DNA from: Geomonas oryzisoli
GTDB taxonomy: Bacteria; Desulfobacterota; Desulfuromonadia; Geobacterales; Geobacteraceae
NCBI RefSeq assembly: GCF_018986915.1
Contig: NZ_CP076723.1
Location: 124,001 to 188,000, forward strand
DNA length: 64,000 nt
Direction: 5' to 3'
How positions within the stretch are numbered: the first letter of the stretch is position 1; each line of letters begins with the position of its first letter. The notes below the pieces were generated by a model. That model had not been told where the DNA came from. It saw only the letters and a program-made list of their open reading frames with translations, and did no database searches. Positions 27,161 through 35,485 of this stretch are shown in pieces. Both the position numbers and the translations under genes were made by a program.

Positions 27161-27277
27161 CGCCATCTCTCCGGCCAGCGAAAGGTTATGGTGTTCACTC
27201 CAAAGCGCTATAATCCATTGGCGTACTTTAACAAAAAATAAGAGTATTCCAATGCCGGTCGCAGGAGTAATTTCTTA

Positions 27278-27307
27278 TTGTTATCGATTAACCTTGCGTG
27301 ATATGCT
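27278..27307 (+). promoter_or_regulatory. Conserved promoter at the entrance to cargo 1
   Basis: TTGTTA and TATGCT are separated by 18 bases, a good sigma-70 arrangement, pointing rightward 53 bases before the first cargo gene. The same boxes and spacing occur at 33,648-33,677 before cargo 2. Sequence similarity between the two copies stops just after the -10 region. Confidence 0.6.
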
Positions 27308-27360
27308 GCGCCTGTTTTGGAAGAAGGAATTAAATCTTTCTACTACACTTAGGAGATCCT

Positions 27361-27876
27361 ATGGCAATCACAGTATTAGGTCTGGCACTGGAAGAGTGGG
27401 CCCACATTGCAACCTCAGGTGGTGTGGTGATTGCTGTCATTACATACGTGACCTCTACGCTTGCGAACAAAAGACAACGTTCCATTGATAACGCGATTCG
27501 CTACTGGGACTGTCATGGAAAACTGTTCGCTCCAAACGGATATATACGATCCAATGTTAAAGCGATGGAAGCAGGAACCTATAACAGAGATTTAAGTGAC
27601 ATAGAGATGGAGGTGAAGTTCAACGAGTTCCTTTCAAACTGCGAACATGTGGCACTTTTGCAAAAAGCGGGTGGGGTTCCTAAAACAATCAATGCGTATA
27701 TGATGGGATGGTTCGCAAAAAAAATATTTCCTGAGTTGACAGACCGCGAAAAGGCAGAACCTTATTGGGAAATAGCAGTGGATTTCCTCAGGGAAACCAA
27801 ACTCGAAGCCGAACGCCTAGACACTTTTCCAAAAGAAAAAAGAATTGCTTATCTCAAGAAGAACCATTTTAGGTAG
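27361..27876 (+). CDS. Small membrane-anchored protein of unknown function, cargo 1
   Basis: A 171-residue protein with one hydrophobic helix (about residues 18-35, GGVVIAVITYVTS) followed by a mainly helical, charged cytosolic part; I do not recognise the family with confidence (a DUF4760-like shape). AGGAGAT lies at a good distance before the start. It is the first gene after the conserved hotspot promoter, and 68 bases separate it from the PD-(D/E)XK nuclease-like gene on the same strand. Its GC content is well below that of the relaxase. A membrane sensor or effector partner of the nuclease is possible but unproven. Confidence 0.7.
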   Translation: MAITVLGLALEEWAHIATSGGVVIAVITYVTSTLANKRQRSIDNAIRYWDCHGKLFAPNGYIRSNVKAMEAGTYNRDLSDIEMEVKFNEFLSNCEHVALLQKAGGVPKTINAYMMGWFAKKIFPELTDREKAEPYWEIAVDFLRETKLEAERLDTFPKEKRIAYLKKNHFR

Positions 27877-27944
27877 GCGCTACGCTTCCACCGCGGTCGC
27901 ATGATGTGGTGAATCCGACAATGAAAATCATGGAGTTGTTTTAA

Positions 27945-29372
27945 ATGGGAGAGGCGAAACGGAGAGGCACCTTTGAAGAGCGGAAAGCGGCTGCGATTGC
28001 TAGGAATAAAATGAAGCTGGTAGAGATGATTGGGGGCAGGGACGAACGCCTTAACGCTCTATTAAAGGGAGCGATCAACCTGTTCCTAGCACATCTTACG
28101 AAAGAAGAATGGAATAAACGGCGCAATGAGATAGTCGAATCACTCAAGCAATTCCCAGCAGAGAAGGGCCTTGAGAAGGCTAAGCCAATCAGAGTTAAAA
28201 AAGACGAAATAGGCTGGTACCTGTTCCTTTGCGAGCAGACAGTCGAGGACCCGTTATGCGTAGAAAGCTCACAACAGCAACGTATTCTGCCCTTTTTTGC
28301 AGGAATCGGGGAACGAAGTGCTTACGCAAAAAGAGTAAAGGGGTTTGGCCGAAAAATAAAAGAAGTCCTTACAAAGTATAAAACAGAACCCGATGGAGCC
28401 ATCTTTGAAATACTTGTTGCCTTGTCATATGCTTCAAAAGGCTGGGATGTAGAGTTTATTGAAGAAGCGCCACCGTCAAAAACTCCAGATATAGTTGTTA
28501 GAAAAGATGGAAAGGAACTTTTTGTTGAGTGCAAGCGTCTTGACCGGAGAACTGCCTATGCAGAGAGGGAAAGGAATGAGGCCCTGCGTATTTGGGATGC
28601 TGCGGTGCCTGTATTGGTTAAAAACCAACAATGGATATGGCTTAAAACAACTTTTCATGTAAATATTTCTACTGTTGAGAGTGGGTTTTTAGCCGATATT
28701 CTAAAAACTAACTTGCCTATAAAAAATGAAGAGAGGATTATTCACGATAGTTCAATTGCTACTATTCATGCCCGTATTATCGATAAACACGCAGTAAATC
28801 TTCACCTCGATAAATATATGGTCAAAGAGCCATCTCCTATGCTGAACAACCTTTTGGGAGGGGATTGGGCACCAGAAAACTCAGAAGTCAGCGTTGTTTA
28901 TTACGCAAAACGTGGCGAAATGAAAGGTTGTGAGGCTTCTATTCTGAGCACATACGTTGAAGAAATTGCTTGGGCGAGTGGAATGACTCGTAAATTCGAT
29001 GCAGAGGAGTCTATCGAAAAGAAAGCCCGTGACATAACCAAGCTCCTCTCGGAGGCGGTAAAGCAGGTTCCCAACGATAAACCATCAGTGATTCATGTGG
29101 CCGCCGAAACACTTGAAGGCCGAGATGTAGAGTTAAGGCGAACTCAAAAGGTCATGTCCAAAATCCAGAAATTTGTAACAGATAAGCCTGTCTTGGGAGT
29201 CAGGTTTCACCGATTCCAGTCAAACTCTAGGACAAACATGCTTTACGAGTTCGATGAAACTATTGAAAGATTTGAAATTAATGGCAACATGCTTAGAGAT
29301 ATCCCAATGCAGGTGGTTGTCCCTGAAAGTACTCCTATGGTTAATGGGTCCCACTGGGAAATTTATGATTAG
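27945..29372 (+). CDS. PD-(D/E)XK nuclease-like protein, cargo 1
   Basis: A 475-residue protein, clearly AT-richer than its neighbours. The middle carries a plausible PD-(D/E)XK nuclease core: FEILVALSYASKGWDVEF with E155, then TPDIVV with D182 and LFVECKR with E195 and K197, in the order and spacing of restriction-type nucleases. The N-terminal MGEAKRRGTFEERKAA is a basic motif shared by various phage and mobile-element proteins. The C-terminal 270 residues are not recognised. It follows a membrane protein gene in an integrative element's cargo region, so antiphage defence is a reasonable hypothesis; substrate and trigger are unknown. Confidence 0.72.
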   Translation: MGEAKRRGTFEERKAAAIARNKMKLVEMIGGRDERLNALLKGAINLFLAHLTKEEWNKRRNEIVESLKQFPAEKGLEKAKPIRVKKDEIGWYLFLCEQTVEDPLCVESSQQQRILPFFAGIGERSAYAKRVKGFGRKIKEVLTKYKTEPDGAIFEILVALSYASKGWDVEFIEEAPPSKTPDIVVRKDGKELFVECKRLDRRTAYAERERNEALRIWDAAVPVLVKNQQWIWLKTTFHVNISTVESGFLADILKTNLPIKNEERIIHDSSIATIHARIIDKHAVNLHLDKYMVKEPSPMLNNLLGGDWAPENSEVSVVYYAKRGEMKGCEASILSTYVEEIAWASGMTRKFDAEESIEKKARDITKLLSEAVKQVPNDKPSVIHVAAETLEGRDVELRRTQKVMSKIQKFVTDKPVLGVRFHRFQSNSRTNMLYEFDETIERFEINGNMLRDIPMQVVVPESTPMVNGSHWEIYD

Positions 29373-29607
29373 GTAGTACGGTGAACAATACACACAAGTG
29401 CCAAAGAAGTCTGGCTATAGTGACATCCCGAAATCGTGTTATCCACTGTAGTTGGTGAACAGATCTGCTCCTCGAAGGCCTTCAGCCAGCACGCTGTGGT
29501 TATGAATTATTGGTGCCGAGATGCTGGCATTCTAAATGAGGTACATCGTTTAACCGTTCAACTACAAAGTTGGCAAAAACTGGAAGACTAGGAGGAGGTA
29601 AACCCCA

Positions 29608-29877
29608 ATGTACACAAAAAATGGACGGCCTCTACAAGTTCATGGGAACTATGTGTTCAGCCGCTCAGGTAGACCCGTCGGCCAAATTCGCGGGAATAAA
29701 GTCTTTGGTCCAGATGGTCGGTATGTTGGCAGTATTGATGGTGGTCGCTTGGTGTATCGATCGACAGAGAGCGCAGAAATCTCCTCATCATTTTCTGTTG
29801 CGCCCATAGCAGGCAGCGCATCTGCTAACATGGCAGGATCTGCTATCTGGGGCGATGAGCCAAATATTCTAGATTAA
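29608..29877 (+). CDS. Four-fold beta-flower-type small protein, cargo 1
   Basis: An 89-residue protein made of short repeats of the form G-x-Y/V-V/I-F/x-...-G-R: NGRPLQVHGNYVF, SGRPVGQIRGNKVF, DGRYVGSIDGGRLVYR. This pattern matches small beta-rich domains called four-fold beta flower. The tail (from about residue 58) is serine- and alanine-rich and probably disordered. AGGAGGT sits before the start. Such domains are found alone or fused in effector-like proteins, and the function is not established. The 235 bases before it hold no gene. Confidence 0.65.
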   Translation: MYTKNGRPLQVHGNYVFSRSGRPVGQIRGNKVFGPDGRYVGSIDGGRLVYRSTESAEISSSFSVAPIAGSASANMAGSAIWGDEPNILD

Positions 29878-29961
29878 GTCCCCAGGATCAAAGCTTTTGC
29901 CAGAACCACAGCACCCAAACACACCGGGGGATCCTAATCCGAACAAGTGAGGGGGGTAAAC

Positions 29962-30303
29962 ATGGACAAGCAAAAAGGACAGTGGCAGTGCAGCAAATGC
30001 CACACCAAATTTGAAGGAACCGAGAAGCAGGCAGTAAAAAAATGGGATGAACACATATCGCAATGTCCCGCACTTCTGGCAAGGAGCTGGGAAGGAGGAC
30101 GATTCTCTTTTAATGCTACCCTGCAACCGGTGGCTAGCCCCCCCATCCAGGGACAGGAGCTAAAAGCAAGGATGAGACAAACAGGCGTCATCGAAATTTG
30201 GGAAGGAGAACCAGGTGGAAAGAACTCCGAATTCGTCTGGTGCATTCCTGTGGCCATGGTTCCACCCGTGCTTGATATGTTACGTGAAGAGCAGGAAAAG
30301 TAG
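29962..30303 (+). CDS. Putative zinc-finger protein of unknown function, cargo 1
   Basis: A 113-residue protein starting at the ATG after GAGGGGGG. Residues 10-35 contain CSKCHTKFEG and HISQC, a C-x2-C ... H-x4-C arrangement that could bind one zinc ion. The rest is not recognised. It is the last gene of cargo 1, on the same strand as the others, and a perfect 18-bp hairpin follows. Confidence 0.6.
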   Translation: MDKQKGQWQCSKCHTKFEGTEKQAVKKWDEHISQCPALLARSWEGGRFSFNATLQPVASPPIQGQELKARMRQTGVIEIWEGEPGGKNSEFVWCIPVAMVPPVLDMLREEQEK

Positions 30304-30329
30304 CTCAAAGGACGGGAGAGGGGGACGCT

Positions 30330-30382
30330 CTTGCGATTATGCGTTTCCCTTGTCCCGATCGGTAGAAACGCATAATCGCAAG
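30330..30382. repeat. Perfect 18-bp inverted repeat after cargo 1
   Basis: CTTGCGATTATGCGTTTC and its exact inverse flank a 17-base loop. It follows the last cargo gene. No T-run follows, so it may be a terminator-like RNA stem or a repeat element; the next 150 bases up to the remnant integrase hold nothing recognisable. Confidence 0.6.
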
Positions 30383-30643
30383 GCATCACCATGTGGTGCA
30401 TATGTACGCTGGTGCGAGGCCGAGATAAGCCAATGGAGCTGAGCAGAGGCGATACCAACAAGCGCAAGGACCGGACTACGCGGCCGATGAGAGCTGGAAA
30501 AGCTAGTAAGAGTTAGCGCTTCTGCCGGTCACGCTGGCGTTAGTGCAATTTTAGCACCTTTGCTTTCCCTTGTCAGCGATGATGTAAAAATACCCCCCTG
30601 TGGTAATTGAAAAGTACCCCCCTCACATCACAGGGAGGGGAAA

Positions 30644-31939
30644 ATGATTCACCCAGGAGAGCTTCAGGTGCAAGATGCCCTTCAGCAGACTGTCATGCTG
30701 GAGGGGACCATGGTCGACAGAAACAAGTACGGAGCGATCCGAGAGCTTGCCCGGCTTGGAACCGCTAAGAAGGAGATCGCCAGGCAGTTGGAGGTGACCG
30801 TCAAAACGGTACGTCGTGCCCTCAAGAAGCCGCAGTGGGAGCCGTACCAGCGACCGAAGCCAACAGACACTGTGCTTTCGCAATTCGATGAATGGGCCAC
30901 CTCCCGTGCTGAGGAGGTTAATTTCAACGCTGCCATCTTGTTCCGCGAACTCAAGGAGAAGGGCTACACCGGCGGATACGAGATGGTAAAGCTGTTGGTG
31001 CGCCCCCTGCGCGAGGAGTTCCAGCAGCGAGTGGATGCCGTAATGCGGTTTGAGACCGGTCCCGGAAAGCAGGGGCAGGTGGATTGGGGCAGCGCCCAAG
31101 TCTGGCTCGGCGACCAAAGAGTCCGCATCCACTTCTTTGCCATGGTCCTCGGCTACTCTCGCAGGCTCTTCGCTCGCGCATACCTTGATGAGCGCCTGCC
31201 GACTCTTCTGGCAGCCCACCAGGAGGCTTTCGCATGGTTTGGTGGCCGCCCTTCAGAACTGCTCTATGACAATCCAAAGACCATCGTTACCGACCATACG
31301 GCCAGCGTACTCACCCTCAACACAAAGTTCGCCGACTTTGCCGGCCACTTCGGTTTCGATCCACGGCTTTGTCGGCCTCACCGCCCCCAGACCAAGGGGA
31401 AAATCGAGTCGGGCGTGAAGTACATCAAGGGAAACTTCCTGCCCGGGCGCCGTTTCATCGACCTCGACCACCTGAACCGGGAACTGGAAAAGTGGATTGT
31501 CGAAGTCGCCGATGTCCGCATCCATGGGACCACCGGATGCCGTCCCGCCGAGAGATTCTCGGAGGAGAAGCTCATCGACGTCAATTCTGTGCCGCCTTAC
31601 CGACTGGAGACGGCCCTCACGCGCAAGGTGGCCAGAGACTGCATGATAACCTTCGGCGCCAACCGTTATTCAGTGCCGTGGCGGTTCGCTGGGCAAACGG
31701 TTCAGATTGAGCTGTGGGGTGACGAGATCCGAATCCTGCAGGGCGAGGAGGTCATCGCCACGCATCAAAAGCTCGTCGGGACCGGCAAACAGCGCATCAA
31801 TCCGGCTCACTTCCAGGGACTCTTCACCGACCGGCTGGAAAAGAAAAAAGAAGAGCCGCCGCGCTTCGATCCGTGGTGGAAGGATGAGGAGGTCATGATC
31901 CGCGACCTCGACATCTACGACCACGTAGCGAACATGTGA
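30644..31939 (+). CDS. istA: IS21-family transposase IstA
   Basis: The 431-residue DDE transposase of the IS21 element. An N-terminal helix-turn-helix (GTAKKEIARQLEVTVKTVRRAL) is followed by the rve integrase core: catalytic aspartates in QVDWG and LLYDNPK and the glutamate in KGKIESGVKYIKG. GGGAGGGG lies just before the start. A C-terminal Mu-type beta-barrel region follows. It appears intact and, with IstB 11 bases downstream, probably functional. Confidence 0.95.
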   Translation: MIHPGELQVQDALQQTVMLEGTMVDRNKYGAIRELARLGTAKKEIARQLEVTVKTVRRALKKPQWEPYQRPKPTDTVLSQFDEWATSRAEEVNFNAAILFRELKEKGYTGGYEMVKLLVRPLREEFQQRVDAVMRFETGPGKQGQVDWGSAQVWLGDQRVRIHFFAMVLGYSRRLFARAYLDERLPTLLAAHQEAFAWFGGRPSELLYDNPKTIVTDHTASVLTLNTKFADFAGHFGFDPRLCRPHRPQTKGKIESGVKYIKGNFLPGRRFIDLDHLNRELEKWIVEVADVRIHGTTGCRPAERFSEEKLIDVNSVPPYRLETALTRKVARDCMITFGANRYSVPWRFAGQTVQIELWGDEIRILQGEEVIATHQKLVGTGKQRINPAHFQGLFTDRLEKKKEEPPRFDPWWKDEEVMIRDLDIYDHVANM

Positions 31940-31950
31940 GGGGGTGACCA

Positions 31951-32721
31951 ATGGAACAGATCACCGACCTCGCTGCATCGCTTCGCCACTTGAAACTCTC
32001 CCGCCTCGCCGACCACCTGGATAGCTGGCTCCAGGATGCCGCCAAGGGCGAGTGGGGCTATCACGAATTTCTCCAGCGCCTGGTCGAAGAAGAGGTGGCC
32101 GCGAAGAAGGACAAGCGCACCGAGATGGGGACCCGCATGGCACGGCTCCCCTTCATCAAGACGCTCGACTCATTCGACTACACTTATCAGCCGTCGCTCG
32201 ATCCTAAGCGGATCAAGGAGCTCTCAGCCTGCCGCTGGGTCGAAAACGGCGAAAATGTAATCTTCCTTGGCCCTCCTGGCGTCGGCAAGACCCACCTCTC
32301 GGTCGGCCTTGGAGTCGAGGCGATCCGCCGTGGCTACCGGACCCTCTTCATCACCGCCCAGGGGCTGATTACCGCACTTGCACGGGCGCACGCGGAGAAC
32401 CGGCTGGATGACAAGCTCAAGTTTTACTGCCAGCCTAAACTTTTGATCGTCGACGAGATAGGCTACATCCCCATTGACCGGTTGGGCGCAAATCTTTTCT
32501 TCCAGCTCATCTCGCGCCGGTACGAGAAAGGGGCGATGATCATGACCTCTAACCAGCCCTTTTCAAACTGGGGCGAGGTCTTCGGCGACCAGGTCATCGC
32601 CAGCGCCATTCTGGACCGGGTGCTGCACCACGCGATCTCTGTCAGCATCAAGGGCGAAAGCTACCGCCTCAAGGAGAAGCTCAAGGCCGGACTGCTGGCT
32701 AAACACATCGAGCAGTCATAA
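31951..32721 (+). CDS. istB: IS21-family helper ATPase IstB
   Basis: A 256-residue AAA+ ATPase that partners IstA in target selection and transposition. It shows the N-terminal LRHLKLSRLADHLD region, Walker A LGPPGVGKTHLS, Walker B LLIVDEIGYIP, and sensor-1 MIMTSNQPFSNWGE. The arrangement after istA, with GGGGGTG as ribosome site, is standard for the family. Confidence 0.95.
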   Translation: MEQITDLAASLRHLKLSRLADHLDSWLQDAAKGEWGYHEFLQRLVEEEVAAKKDKRTEMGTRMARLPFIKTLDSFDYTYQPSLDPKRIKELSACRWVENGENVIFLGPPGVGKTHLSVGLGVEAIRRGYRTLFITAQGLITALARAHAENRLDDKLKFYCQPKLLIVDEIGYIPIDRLGANLFFQLISRRYEKGAMIMTSNQPFSNWGEVFGDQVIASAILDRVLHHAISVSIKGESYRLKEKLKAGLLAKHIEQS

Positions 32722-33319
32722 CCACGGGGGGGTACTTTTCGATTACCGAAAAGGGGTACTTTTCAATTACCGTTGACACCCTCCCTCAAACATCTGCCGT
32801 TCCAGTTCGTTGGCAATGGTTTGCAAGGGCCTGCGCAGATCCTCAACGTCCGTTGCATCGTAGCGCCGCCCGGCAATCGTGCTGTCCACATGGTTGGTGA
32901 GCCGGTCAGCATCCTCGAAGATCTTCAGTCTGCGCGCCATCGTTATAAACGCCCTGCGCAGTCCGTGCACGGTGATGTCCAGCCCGGTGTAGAGCCTGAG
33001 CGCCGCAGCCATCAGCCTAACATGCCCAGTCTTGTTGGTGCTGTAGCGGACGGTCTTTACCGCCGGGAACGCCCAGGGGCACCCCTCCTCCCTTTGAGCC
33101 AGCCTTCTTTCCAAAATCTCGAGCGATTGACGGCAGAGCGGGGTATAGAGCGGCCTGCGGTTCTTGGTGCCGGGGATGGTCAGGGTCAGCCGGTCCAGGT
33201 TGACGTACTCCCAACGCAGGGTAGCCGCCTCCTGGCTCCTCAGGCCGTGGTAAAGGTAGGACAGGAAGCAGTCCCGGATGTTCTTGTTGAACTTCTGGAT
33301 CCCCTGGTAGAAAATGACG

Positions 33320-33612
33320 AACTCCGACCAGCTGCGGATCAACCCCGTTAAGCTCGAAGTAGATCTCGGGCCGGTTCTGGACCTCGAGCCTGAATCCTTC
33401 GGCTCGTTGGCCTTCCAGCTTCCATCCTGGGCATGGACCACGTTCAGCGCGAAAACGTGGGAGTGCAGCTGCGGGTCGACGTTAAGCATCTGCCAAGAGG
33501 GCGCACAGCAGTAAAATCATCGAACCCCGCTGCGTCATGCGCATCCCTTCCCTGGTCAACACCTGCGGCATAGGCCGTGGAGACCGACTTGGGGGCAGTG
33601 AAGGTGCGCTGA
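33320..33612 (-). pseudogene. Second MobF relaxase, short decayed remnant
   Basis: Translating the minus strand in pieces gives FTAPKSVSTAYAAGVD-GRDAHDAAGFD, then NVDPQLHSHVFALNVVH-DGSWKANEP, then after a frameshift GFRLEVQNRPEIYFELNGVDPQL. All three match consecutive segments of the intact relaxase N-terminal domain (APKSVSIAFAAGVD, NVDPQLHSHVFVVN, GFDVEVRDR...IELKGI) with deletions between them. It is fused at its low-coordinate end to the truncated integrase. The 170 bases to the next gene include the conserved hotspot promoter. Confidence 0.85.
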
Positions 33613-33647
33613 TACATTCCAATATTGGCAGTAGGAACAATTTAATA

Positions 33648-33677
33648 TTGTTATTCATTAACCTCGCGTGGTATGCT
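33648..33677 (+). promoter_or_regulatory. Conserved promoter at the entrance to cargo 2
   Basis: TTGTTA, 18 bases, TATGCT: the same layout as at 27,278-27,307. The flanking sequence is also similar (ATTCCAAT..., ATTAACCT, GCGTG, GCTGCGCCT). It lies beside the relaxase remnant just as the first copy lies beside the intact relaxase. Confidence 0.58.
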
Positions 33678-33784
33678 GCGCCTACCAGGGGATGTTATGT
33701 AATCGCGCCAGACGCGCACGCCGAGGGTGCGAAAGAGAGAAGGGACCCAGTAGCAGTACGCTTTTGGCACACAAAGAATGGTAG

Positions 33785-34321
33785 TTGGAGAGCAAAATTA
33801 AAAAAATATACTTCATCAATTCCATACAGTTTGCTATAGGGTTGTTAACTCTGTTACTCGGTGTTATTTATTATGTTTTGGTTCGCAATTCTGGGAAGGT
33901 CTATGCAATTCAAGGTATAAACTGGCTTTGGCTTTCTAACTTAAACCATATTCACTCAATCAAAGTGGCGATGAAGTTTCTATCACCAGCATTCCTTCAT
34001 AGTTGCTCATTTTCTTTGCTGACGGCTTCTTTATTGCCAGAAGATAACAATCGAAAATACATTGCTATATGTATATTCTGGGCGGTAACGGGGTCGCTTT
34101 TTGAATTTGGACAGTACTTTAAGCCACATATATTAGCCGAACATCACGACTTAATTGGGATTGGTTGGTTAATCAAATTGACATTCCAATACTTTGAGCA
34201 TGGCACATACGACATGCATGACATCATAAATACAATCTTAGGATGTTTGATAGCCTACAAGATAATGCTATTAACAAAATATAGGGGGGATTATGCTCAA
34301 GAAAGAGTTGTTGTTAAGTAA
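33785..34321 (+). CDS. VanZ-like membrane protein, cargo 2
   Basis: A 178-residue protein with four or five hydrophobic helices (YFINSIQFAIGLLTLLLGVIYY near the start; KFLSPAFLHSCSFSLLTASLL, AICIFWAVTGSLFEFGQYF, DIINTILGCLIAYKIMLL). The layout and the FEFGQYF...HDIINTILG pattern resemble VanZ-like proteins. A TTG start is assumed and no good ribosome site is visible, so the N-terminus is uncertain. The gene is very AT-rich and overlaps the next gene by 29 bases. Function unknown. Confidence 0.65.
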   Translation: MESKIKKIYFINSIQFAIGLLTLLLGVIYYVLVRNSGKVYAIQGINWLWLSNLNHIHSIKVAMKFLSPAFLHSCSFSLLTASLLPEDNNRKYIAICIFWAVTGSLFEFGQYFKPHILAEHHDLIGIGWLIKLTFQYFEHGTYDMHDIINTILGCLIAYKIMLLTKYRGDYAQERVVVK

Positions 34322-35336
34322 AATTAGATACGCTGTCATTGTTTGTTTAATTGCTGTAGGTTTGTTTGCAATAATAGGCTCTGCAGAAACTAACCGTTAT
34401 AATAGGCCGAGTTACACCCCCTCTAAGTGGAACGAGGTTCATAACTATCGATTATCAGTAGTAGACATAGATAACAATCCAGTAAAAGACGCTATAATTG
34501 AATATAAAATATTTAATAACAAATCACTCCATACGTCAGGAAAATATTCTTTTAACAATATATCTTCTGCTAATAAATCATCTGATAAATTGACTCAAAA
34601 TAATCAAAATTTTGAGTATGAGTTGAGAGTCAATGCAGATACTACCTATTCGTCGTGGATCGACTTTAATTCAAAATTAGAATATAAAATTTTGGCTGAT
34701 GGGTACTATGGAGCTAATGGAACTGTTAAATCAGATTATGGTTCATACTATAGAGGGTCGGAATATAGTTCAGAGAGGTCAAAATCAAGCAGTGGCCCAA
34801 TTGTCCAGAAAACGGTAATGATATACAAACCTTATGATTACTTCAGTAAGGAATTTTTAAATACCGAAAAAGATACAAAGCTTAAGTCAAAAGTGATCGC
34901 TTTTGTAGATGTGATAAAAGCACAAGGATATTTATCAGACGCATACCTCGAATTTCATTCGATTAATACATCTGAGTTTAAGAACAACAAATACTTGAAA
35001 TTTAAGTTTGACAATAGCGTAACCTATAATTCTCTCAAACTTAACAAATATGATATTGCAAAAAACATCTTCGATGATGTGATTAGAAAAATGCTCAATC
35101 CGTTAAACGACTATATCAGTGACCCCAAACGATTTTATGGCTATGATTTGACTGTTATAGGTCACACAAAGAGTTTTGCTGACGAATACGCTTCATCAAA
35201 AGCTATAGAGTATAGATTCTATATCCCAGAAGGAGCGGTTAAGTCCTATAAAAATAAGGATATTTCTGGGCAACAGCTGATAGACAAGTCCATCATATTG
35301 ATGGATGACGAAAGAATCGATTTGAAATTACAGTAA
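34293..35336 (+). CDS. Exported or membrane-anchored protein of unknown function, cargo 2
   Basis: A 347-residue protein with an N-terminal hydrophobic segment (residues 12-29) ending IIGSAETN, either a signal peptide or an anchor. Residues 50-75 look like a carboxypeptidase-regulatory or Ig-like beta strand region (YRLSVVDIDNNPVKDAIIEYKI). A serine/tyrosine-rich stretch follows near 145-165. I recognise no enzyme motif. GGGGGG precedes the ATG inside the end of the VanZ-like gene, so the two are translated together. The very low GC content points to recent acquisition from an AT-rich source. Confidence 0.68.
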   Translation: MLKKELLLSKIRYAVIVCLIAVGLFAIIGSAETNRYNRPSYTPSKWNEVHNYRLSVVDIDNNPVKDAIIEYKIFNNKSLHTSGKYSFNNISSANKSSDKLTQNNQNFEYELRVNADTTYSSWIDFNSKLEYKILADGYYGANGTVKSDYGSYYRGSEYSSERSKSSSGPIVQKTVMIYKPYDYFSKEFLNTEKDTKLKSKVIAFVDVIKAQGYLSDAYLEFHSINTSEFKNNKYLKFKFDNSVTYNSLKLNKYDIAKNIFDDVIRKMLNPLNDYISDPKRFYGYDLTVIGHTKSFADEYASSKAIEYRFYIPEGAVKSYKNKDISGQQLIDKSIILMDDERIDLKLQ

Positions 35337-35374
35337 CTTAGCCGAAGTGCTGGTAAAATAGAAGTAACTACAAG

Positions 35375-35408
35375 GGTCGGTTCTCTAATTGAGGGCCGAC
35401 CTTTTTTC
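35375..35408 (+). terminator. Intrinsic terminator after cargo 2
   Basis: GGTCGG and CCGACC form the stem, followed at once by TTTTTT. It is about 40 bases past the last cargo 2 stop codon. Confidence 0.85.
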
Positions 35409-35485
35409 TTATCTCAGAACACATTCCAAAAATATCCAACTTACGCCAAGACCGCCCAGAAAGCAGCTGATCAGGCTTGTGGCGG

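Larger units (their letters stand above)
30571..32778 (+). mobile_element. IS21-family insertion sequence, complete
   Basis: A 2,208-bp element bounded by TGTCA...TGACA. Both ends carry long, internally repeated inverted ends built on GGTAATTGAAAAGTACCCC. A CCCT target duplication flanks it. The undisrupted target sequence can be read in the intact integrase gene near 35,507-35,520 (GCTTTCCCTCCCT), which confirms both ends. It carries istA and istB, both intact. Confidence 0.92.
30540..33322 (-). pseudogene. Second integrase, N-terminally truncated and split by IS21
   Basis: Joining 32,779-33,322 to 30,540-30,570 after removing the IS21 copy and one CCCT duplicate restores the C-terminal half of a tyrosine integrase. 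It is very close to the intact integrase at 35,486 (from EFVIFYQGIQKFN through ITVHGLRRAF to EGGKAKVLKLH and a TAA stop). The catalytic R, H-x-x-R, H and Y regions are all in this half. The N-terminal half is gone, replaced by a relaxase fragment. The IS insertion removed the last residues and gave a new stop at 32,767. Confidence 0.85.

Noticed and set aside
32767-33489. A 240-codon open frame as an intact integrase
   Set aside because: It is a chimera: relaxase fragment, out-of-frame joint, then an integrase C-terminal half whose last codons come from the IS21 end. It is listed as pseudogene pieces instead.
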